This document shows positions 29,914 through 35,263 of a DNA stretch of 35,263 nucleotides, piece after piece. This stretch comes from Synergistaceae bacterium. GTDB taxonomy: Bacteria; Synergistota; Synergistia; Synergistales; Aminobacteriaceae. The stretch lies in the NCBI GenBank assembly GCA_031267575.1, contig JAIRYN010000016.1:1-35263 (forward strand). The letters are read 5' to 3'. The first letter of the stretch is position 1, and every line of letters starts with the position of its first letter. The position numbers were made by a program, and so were the translations under genes. The notes under the pieces were generated by a model that was not told the DNA's origin, did not search any database, and worked only from the letters and a program-made list of their open reading frames with translations.

Positions 29914-31976
29914 GCCTTATTTCGCTCGCTTCACCGGTTCGGTTCGTCAAGGGCGTAGGCGAAGCGCGGGAGCGTGTTTTTTCCCGTTTGGGCGTCAAGA
30001 CGGTGGAGGACCTTCTGTTTTTTTTCCCGCGACGTTATGAGGATAGAAGAAATATTACGCCGCTTTCCGCTCTGATAGAAGGAGAAATGGCGTCGGTGAT
30101 CGCCGAGGTTGTCTCCTTCGAAAGGCGTCCTACATCGCGTCCAGGCCTGGAAATCGCGTCGGCCTTTTTGGGCGACGGAACAGACGTGGCTAAAGCGATA
30201 TGGTTTAATATGCCTCGGTGGGGAGACGCCTTGACCCCCGGCGTTCGAGTCGCGCTTTATGGCAAAGTGGAAAGGCGAGGCGGTTTACAGTTGACCAACC
30301 CGGAGTTCGAGGTGTTGGATAACTCTGCTCCGGAGTCTGTGGGGCATATTGTGTCGGTTTATTCTGCGACGGCCGGCCTTCCTCCAAGATGGATCCGCCG
30401 TGTTGTTTCTACGGCTTTGGCGCGCCACTTGTCCGAGATAGAGGATTTTGTTCCACCTGAGATACGACAAAAATACGCGTTTGGGGACCTGCAAGAATCG
30501 GTGCTGGAGCTGCACCGGCCTCAAGGGCGTGAGAGCTGGTTAAGGGCGAGAAACCGTTTGGCCTTTGATGAGCTTTTTCTTTTACAGATAGGCTTGCTAT
30601 TGCGCAAGATGAAACGTGTAACGACCCAGAAAAGCTCCATATTGAAACCGGCGGAAAAATTTCGGTCTTTTTGGCAATCTCTGCCTTTCCGGCCCACAGA
30701 CGCTCAGATCCGAGCCATCGAGGAAATTTTGTCCGATTTGTCCTCGGACGCCCCCATGAATCGTCTGCTCCAGGGCGACGTAGGTTCCGGGAAAACCATA
30801 GTTGCCGTGGCAGCTCTGGTGACCGCCGTAGACGGTGGCGTTCAAGCGGCTTTCATGGTTCCCACGGAGATCTTGGCCCAACAACATTTTTTCAGGCTCA
30901 AAAACCTGCTTTCGGGGCTCGGTGTTCGGGTTGGCCTTTTGACAGGAGCTCTTTCCTCTCGTATTCGCAAGGAAACTCTCGAAGCGATTGCTTCCGGTGA
31001 AGCCCGGATTGTAGTGGGGACCCATGCGGTTTTCAGCGCGAAGGTCATTTTCAAGGAACTGGGGCTCGTAATCGTGGACGAACAACATCGTTTCGGGGTT
31101 TTGCAGAAAAACGCACTCCTGGCTAAAACCCATTCACCCCACGTGTTGGTCATGACGGCAACCCCCATTCCCCGCACCCTCACCCTTTCCATCTATGGAG
31201 ACCTGGACGTGTCTATTTTGGACGAACTCCCCTCTGGGCGTAAACCCGTGAAAACCTATCGCTTGGGGTTTTCATCGGCTCACCAGACGAAATTACGGAG
31301 TTTTATCCGAGAAACAGCCCGGCGGGGGCGCCAGATTTACTGGGTTTGCCCTCTGATTGAGGAAAGCGAAAAGCTAGACGTCACCGCGGCGTACATCCGC
31401 TTCCAGAACCTGAAAGAAGAACTGTCCGAGTTGCGTATCGCCCTGATTCATGGACAGTTGCCTGCCGACGAAAAGGAGACCATCATGACGGCCTTCGCGG
31501 CGGGCGAAATTGATATTCTGGTGGCTACCTCCGTCATCGAGGTGGGGGTTGATGTGCCTAACGCCACCGTCATGGTCATTGAGGACGCCACTCGTTTCGG
31601 CGTCGCGCAGTTGCATCAACTTCGTGGTAGGGTCGGCAGAGGCGATGAGGAAAGCCATTGTATCCTTTTGGCCGGAAAATCCACGCCTCAGGGCACGGCG
31701 CGGCTAGACGCCATGATTTCCACCTCCGACGGTTTCAAGATCGCGGAGATGGATCTTCTCCAACGGGGACCCGGCGAAATTTGCGGCGTCCGCCAGCACG
31801 GCGTCACCGATTTTCGCGTGGCCGACTTGGTTCGCGACCATAAGCTCTTGGAAATCGCCAGAAAGGAAGCGGCCATTCTAGTGGAAGCGGATCCTGAATT
31901 GAAAAACGCGCGACCTCTGGCGGAAGCACTGATGTCTCGGCTGGGCGCGGCCTTAGATTTGGCGGGAACGGCTTGA
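29910..31976 (+). CDS. recG: ATP-dependent DNA helicase RecG, probable CTG start
   Basis: This encodes about 688 aa if read from CTG 29910. RecG remodels stalled forks and D-loops. The N-terminal wedge begins SPVRFVKGVGEARERVFSRL, clearly homologous to the family's N-terminus, and this lies upstream of the first standard start (TTG 29988). No ATG, GTG or TTG exists between the preceding in-frame stop and that point. CTG 29910 overlaps the divIVA stop (CTGA) and has GAGGT 9 bases upstream; ATT 29919 is the other option. Helicase motifs: GDVGSGKT near residue 289, DEQHRFG, TATPIPRTL, and QLRGRVGRG. The length then equals that of other RecG proteins. Confidence 0.93.
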   Translation: MSLISLASPVRFVKGVGEARERVFSRLGVKTVEDLLFFFPRRYEDRRNITPLSALIEGEMASVIAEVVSFERRPTSRPGLEIASAFLGDGTDVAKAIWFNMPRWGDALTPGVRVALYGKVERRGGLQLTNPEFEVLDNSAPESVGHIVSVYSATAGLPPRWIRRVVSTALARHLSEIEDFVPPEIRQKYAFGDLQESVLELHRPQGRESWLRARNRLAFDELFLLQIGLLLRKMKRVTTQKSSILKPAEKFRSFWQSLPFRPTDAQIRAIEEILSDLSSDAPMNRLLQGDVGSGKTIVAVAALVTAVDGGVQAAFMVPTEILAQQHFFRLKNLLSGLGVRVGLLTGALSSRIRKETLEAIASGEARIVVGTHAVFSAKVIFKELGLVIVDEQHRFGVLQKNALLAKTHSPHVLVMTATPIPRTLTLSIYGDLDVSILDELPSGRKPVKTYRLGFSSAHQTKLRSFIRETARRGRQIYWVCPLIEESEKLDVTAAYIRFQNLKEELSELRIALIHGQLPADEKETIMTAFAAGEIDILVATSVIEVGVDVPNATVMVIEDATRFGVAQLHQLRGRVGRGDEESHCILLAGKSTPQGTARLDAMISTSDGFKIAEMDLLQRGPGEICGVRQHGVTDFRVADLVRDHKLLEIARKEAAILVEADPELKNARPLAEALMSRLGAALDLAGTA

Positions 31977-32115
31977 AAGATATGCCAATATGCTAATAAA
32001 GAAGCCAATAAAGAATATGTTAAGATAAATAATCAATCGTAAATAATCAATCAATGACACAAAGTAACGACACAAAGTAATGACACAAAGTGTAGAGAGA
32101 ATGGGGAGAAGGCCC
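31977..32115 (+). repeat. Tandem short repeats before yifB
   Basis: AATAATCAATC is doubled (around 32028-32055) and GACACAAAGTAAT occurs three times with small changes (32055-32093). The 139-base spacer has little else besides the yifB ribosome site, GGGGAG at 32103-32108. Confidence 0.8.
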
Positions 32116-33615
32116 ATGAACCACATCGGAGCGGTGACGTTACAGGGGATGGAAGCTATTCCCGTAGAGGTAGAGGTCGAGATCACAGGAGGGCTTTTTT
32201 CCATATCGATCGTGGGGTTGCCCGACATTGCGGTGAAAGAGTCGAGAGAACGAGTTCGTGCCGCTTTGAGAGCGGTGGGGTTGCCCCTAAAGGGGCGGGT
32301 GGCGGTCAACCTGGCTCCAGCCGATCTTCCCAAAGAGGGCGCGTTGCTGGATCTGCCCATTGCTCTGGGTATGATGTGCAGCGCGGGACTTTTGAAATTG
32401 GACAAACCGGCTTTGTACATGGGGGAACTAGCGTTGGACGGACGGTTGCGCCGCGTCCGAGGTGCTGTTCCCGCCGCGTTTCTGGCTCGCGCCCAAGGTA
32501 TTCCCCTTTATGTTCCCAGAGAAAACGCGGACGAGGTGGGGCTGGTAAAAGGCGTGGAAGCTTATGCCGTGGGGGACCTGATGGAGCTGATCTCCATCTT
32601 GAAAGGGGAGTCCCAGGTAGAGCCCGTAATCCAGTCGCCCTCCCCTGATGACGTGGTGGTGGTGGACCCCGATTTCAGCGACATCAAGGGACAGGTCGCC
32701 GCCCGCCGTGCCGCCGAAGTAGCCGCGGCGGGGCACCACAACATCTTGCTGGTGGGCTCTCCGGGCAGCGGAAAAACCTTGATCGCCCGGGCTTTGAACG
32801 GGATTTTGCCCCCTTTGAACGATGAGGAGCTGATCGAAACCCTGCTGGTTCGTAGCACGTTGGGTCTCCTCCCTGAGCCGGGACGGAGACGGCCTTTTCG
32901 GACGGTGCACTTCACCGCCAGCACCGTCTCCATCTGCGGCGGAGGGTCGTCCCTCCGGCCGGGAGAGGTATCTCTTGCCCACCGAGGAGTTCTCTTCCTC
33001 GATGAATTTACGGAATTTAGAAGAGATTTGACCGAAAGCCTGCGGGCTCCGCTAGAGGACGGTCAAGTAGTGGTGAGCCGCGCGGCAGGAACGGTGACGT
33101 ATCCGTCGCGGGTGCTTTTGGTGCTGGCGGCGAACCCTTGCGCTTGCGGACACTTGGGCGACTCGGTGGAAAAATGTATCTGTTCATCGGTGGAACTAAG
33201 TCGTTACAAGCGCAGGTTGTCGGGCCCCATTCTGGACCGCATCGATCTACAAATTTCCGTGCCTCGCCTTCTGCCGGAAGAACTTTTATCGTTTTCAGGC
33301 AACGCCGAGAGCAGCGAAACCATCCGTCGGCGCGTCTGCAAGGCGAGAACTTTGCAGCAAGAGCGTTGGGAGCCTTACGGTTTTTCCTGCAACGCGGAGC
33401 TGCCTGAGAAGATCGTGCGCCGCCATTTGGAGCTCTCGACCGAGACGCGAGATTTTCTCGCGGGCATGGCAAGCAAGTTACGATTGTCGGGACGGGGCAT
33501 CAGCCGTGTGCTAAAAGTCGCGCGTACCATCGCGGACCTGGCTGACGAACCTCATCTCCAAATCCACCATTTGGCGGAGTCTTTGATGTACCGCCGAGGG
33601 GCGGTAACAGAATAG
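32116..33615 (+). CDS. YifB/ComM-family Mg-chelatase-like AAA+ protein
   Basis: This encodes 499 aa starting at ATG 32116 (GGGGAG 7 bases upstream); an earlier in-frame start would add 12 residues before the ribosome site. The N-terminal S5-like fold contains GLFSISIVGLPDIAVKES. The AAA+ core has GSPGSGKT at about 214-221 and FLDEF (Walker B). AANPCACGHLGD with clustered cysteines and the C-terminal GISRVLKVARTIADL bundle follow. ComM homologues are hexameric helicases that promote branch migration in natural transformation. The gene follows recG on the same strand, so both concern recombination. Confidence 0.93.
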   Translation: MNHIGAVTLQGMEAIPVEVEVEITGGLFSISIVGLPDIAVKESRERVRAALRAVGLPLKGRVAVNLAPADLPKEGALLDLPIALGMMCSAGLLKLDKPALYMGELALDGRLRRVRGAVPAAFLARAQGIPLYVPRENADEVGLVKGVEAYAVGDLMELISILKGESQVEPVIQSPSPDDVVVVDPDFSDIKGQVAARRAAEVAAAGHHNILLVGSPGSGKTLIARALNGILPPLNDEELIETLLVRSTLGLLPEPGRRRPFRTVHFTASTVSICGGGSSLRPGEVSLAHRGVLFLDEFTEFRRDLTESLRAPLEDGQVVVSRAAGTVTYPSRVLLVLAANPCACGHLGDSVEKCICSSVELSRYKRRLSGPILDRIDLQISVPRLLPEELLSFSGNAESSETIRRRVCKARTLQQERWEPYGFSCNAELPEKIVRRHLELSTETRDFLAGMASKLRLSGRGISRVLKVARTIADLADEPHLQIHHLAESLMYRRGAVTE

Positions 33616-34012
33616 CCAACAATCCAAGCAAAAATCAACGGGACGACGTTCGGGTTCTTTTTTGACATTTTGACATAAGGATTGAACCTTGAAAACTGGA
33701 TATATGCGCTTATTCAATATGTATCAAATCAAATCACCGCTATAGGTGATTATACTGTCATATTCGTCTAAGGGCGATGTCAACAGCCTTGTCACCCTGA
33801 TGTACTCCACTACATCTTTCATTTACATCTTTCATTTACATTTCATTAGCGCGATGCCTTCGGGTGTGCTACCGGGAAGCGGGCAAAACTCCATCGAATT
33901 TTGCCCGCCAAATGTCCGGTGTTCTGTTGCTCCGGGGCGCTGAGGGAGCGATAAAACCATACCTCCGCGTCCCAGATACTACTTACTCTGCCAGCTTTTC
34001 TGTGATCGTTTT
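33616..34012. other. Convergent spacer with hairpin and 13-bp repeat
   Basis: There is no gene. Hairpin GCGGGCAAAA (33879-33888) with TTTTGCCCGC (33899-33908) has 10 perfect pairs and a 10-base loop and could stop transcription from both converging genes. ACATCTTTCATTT is duplicated at 33812-33824 and 33825-33837, with a partial third copy. TCACC/GGTGA form a small palindrome near 33735. Confidence 0.6.
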
Positions 34013-35263
34013 TTAGTCGCGCTTCGCCCAGACCATCATGCTGACTAAGCCTAAGGCCAACAGGGCGGTCATACCCGCACCCGTGCTACACCCGCCGCTG
34101 GGACTGCCGCGAGTAGGCATCTCGTCGTCTGGATCGTCGGTGCCGGGGTCATCAGTGCCAGGATCGTCGGTTGCGGCAATGTAAGTGACCGCGTAGACTG
34201 AGAGATGATTCGTCGTGAAGGTGGCCAGGCCCCTCTCGTACTTCACTCCTGTCTGCGGCTGAGTAGTTCCGTCTTCGGCGACGTGAATGACCCCGACTCT
34301 GCTATCGACTTCGTTCGTTTTCCGCGTGTAGGGCAGGCCGATGGTCAATTTGCCGGTAGTCTCGAAATCCTCCAGCTTCGCGTTGTTGACAAACAGGGAA
34401 ACGTCGTAGACTTCGCGCACAGTGTCGCCGCTCAACGTCTCTTGCTGCGCCTCGGTCAGTTCCTCCAGCCGCGCTTCGTCCTCTTTGGCGATGACGACTT
34501 CGACCGTGGCGGCATCCTCGCCTTGCGCTTTCTCAATCAGATCTTTCATCGCGTCGGTGTTCAGGGTAACCTCGCCGACGTTGGAAGCGATCTTGATGTT
34601 CTTAACCTCGCTATCCGCGACTATTCTCAGGTCACTGACGGGGATTGCAACCCTGACTTCCTTGATATCAATCGGTTGACCGCTTACATCGACTGGCTTA
34701 TCGATCTTGATCACTATCGTAGGTTCCGTGCCGTTAGCGTCGGCCGCTTTGATAGCGGCGTCGATGATCGTCTGCGTTATCGATCCCGTGGAGATGGTAA
34801 CGGTCGCTACGCCGGTGCTTACATTGCCTTTTACCTCAACGGGCAGGATAACGGCGCCATCATCGTCGATGTCAGGCGTTTCGGGGTCGTTGGTGCCGGG
34901 GTCGTCAGTTCCTGGGTCGTCAGTGCCTGGATCGTCGGTTCCGGGATCATCCGTGCCAGGGTCGTCAGTGCCGGGGTCATCAGTATCAGGGTCGTCAGTA
35001 CCGGGGTCGGTGGTTGCGGCAATGTAAGTGACCGCGTAGACCGAGAGATGGCTCGTCGTGAAAAAGGCCATACCCCTATCGTTGTCGTACTGCCTGCCCT
35101 CGTTCATTTGTTGGGTAGTGCCGTCTTTGGCGACGTGATAAACCCAAATTCTGTCACCGGCCTCACCCGTTTTCAGCGTGTAGGGCAGACCGATGGTCAG
35201 TTTACCAGTCTCAGTCTCGAAGTTCTCGACCTTCGCTTCGTTGATAAGCAGGGAAACGTCGTA
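34013..35263 (-). CDS. Partial surface protein with Synergist-CTERM-like tail and GTDDP linkers
   Basis: The frame is open to the right edge, so the N-terminus is missing; 416 codons are visible. Order: part of a beta-rich module ending HLSVYAVTYIAA, a linker of about eight GTDDP units, a unique middle region (VILPVEVKGNVSTGVATVTI... EARLEELTEAQQ), a second, complete copy of the same module (YDVSLFVNNAKLEDF to HLSVYAVTYIAA), a second short GTDDP linker, and a C-terminus SPSGGCSTGAGMTALLALGL plus AKRD. This last part has the Gly-Cys dipeptide, hydrophobic helix and basic end of the Synergist-CTERM sorting signal. The protein is probably processed and anchored at the cell surface. The ligand is unknown. 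Confidence 0.85.
   Translation of the reverse strand, partial: YDVSLLINEAKVENFETETGKLTIGLPYTLKTGEAGDRIWVYHVAKDGTTQQMNEGRQYDNDRGMAFFTTSHLSVYAVTYIAATTDPGTDDPDTDDPGTDDPGTDDPGTDDPGTDDPGTDDPGTNDPETPDIDDDGAVILPVEVKGNVSTGVATVTISTGSITQTIIDAAIKAADANGTEPTIVIKIDKPVDVSGQPIDIKEVRVAIPVSDLRIVADSEVKNIKIASNVGEVTLNTDAMKDLIEKAQGEDAATVEVVIAKEDEARLEELTEAQQETLSGDTVREVYDVSLFVNNAKLEDFETTGKLTIGLPYTRKTNEVDSRVGVIHVAEDGTTQPQTGVKYERGLATFTTNHLSVYAVTYIAATDDPGTDDPGTDDPDDEMPTRGSPSGGCSTGAGMTALLALGLVSMMVWAKRD
34888..35006 (-). repeat. 15-bp coding repeats (GTDDP linker)
   Basis: About eight in-frame 15-base units encode D-P-G-T-D repeats between the two modules of the surface protein. A shorter set lies near 34117-34170. Such arrays change copy number easily. 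Confidence 0.85.

Overview
The window looks like a chromosome segment of a member of the Synergistota (Synergistetes). The best single clue is the partial surface protein at the right edge. It ends in a Gly-Cys motif, a hydrophobic stretch and a short basic tail, like the Synergist-CTERM sorting signal. The diderm-type gene content, the mixture of Firmicutes-like clusters (sepF-divIVA, a yggS neighbour) and the numerous DNA-repair genes agree with this. Genus and species cannot be read from the sequence alone.

Layout. Bases 1-5254 are a visibly AT-rich accessory island. It holds a 23-bp copy of a tRNA-Glu 3' end, a frameshifted gene remnant, a small Cys-rich protein, and two adjacent large exported proteins of unknown function. 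It ends at a tRNA-Lys whose 5' half is ruined and an intact tRNA-Glu. Next come a WYL-type regulator and a nitroreductase (5650-7226). From 7266 to 12022, on the minus strand, lie mfd, a two-gene cluster of unknown function and a short YjfB-like motility protein. On the plus strand follow a small membrane protein, the overlapping pair mutS-mutL, and a small Cys-tailed protein. A minus-strand ferrous-iron block (18210-22164) encodes an HTH-AraC fusion regulator, a FeoB-associated Cys-rich/FeoA fusion reading frame, FeoB and a small FeoC-like protein. From 22640 to the yifB stop everything is on the plus strand: pnp-dut, a decayed interval with palindromes and a tnpB remnant, queD-folE2, an HlyD-like envelope protein, yggS, sepF-divIVA-recG, and yifB. 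The last gene is the minus-strand surface protein, cut by the window edge.

How the genes work together. Mfd, MutS, MutL and RecG form a repair and recombination set. FolE2 and QueD are consecutive enzymes of the 7-deazaguanine (queuosine) route. SepF and DivIVA are division and polarity proteins. The Feo proteins import Fe(II), and the regulator upstream may control them.

The most unusual features are not single genes. (1) Nearly every spacer, and several coding regions, carry near-exact tandem duplications of 9-21 bp, including ones behind low-complexity insertions in MutS (just before the P-loop) and in the MutL linker. (2) A small palindromic repeat family built on GTAGAGAC occurs at least three times, one copy directly ending a tnpB remnant. 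(3) The tRNA-bounded island encodes a pair of exported proteins I cannot assign to any family.
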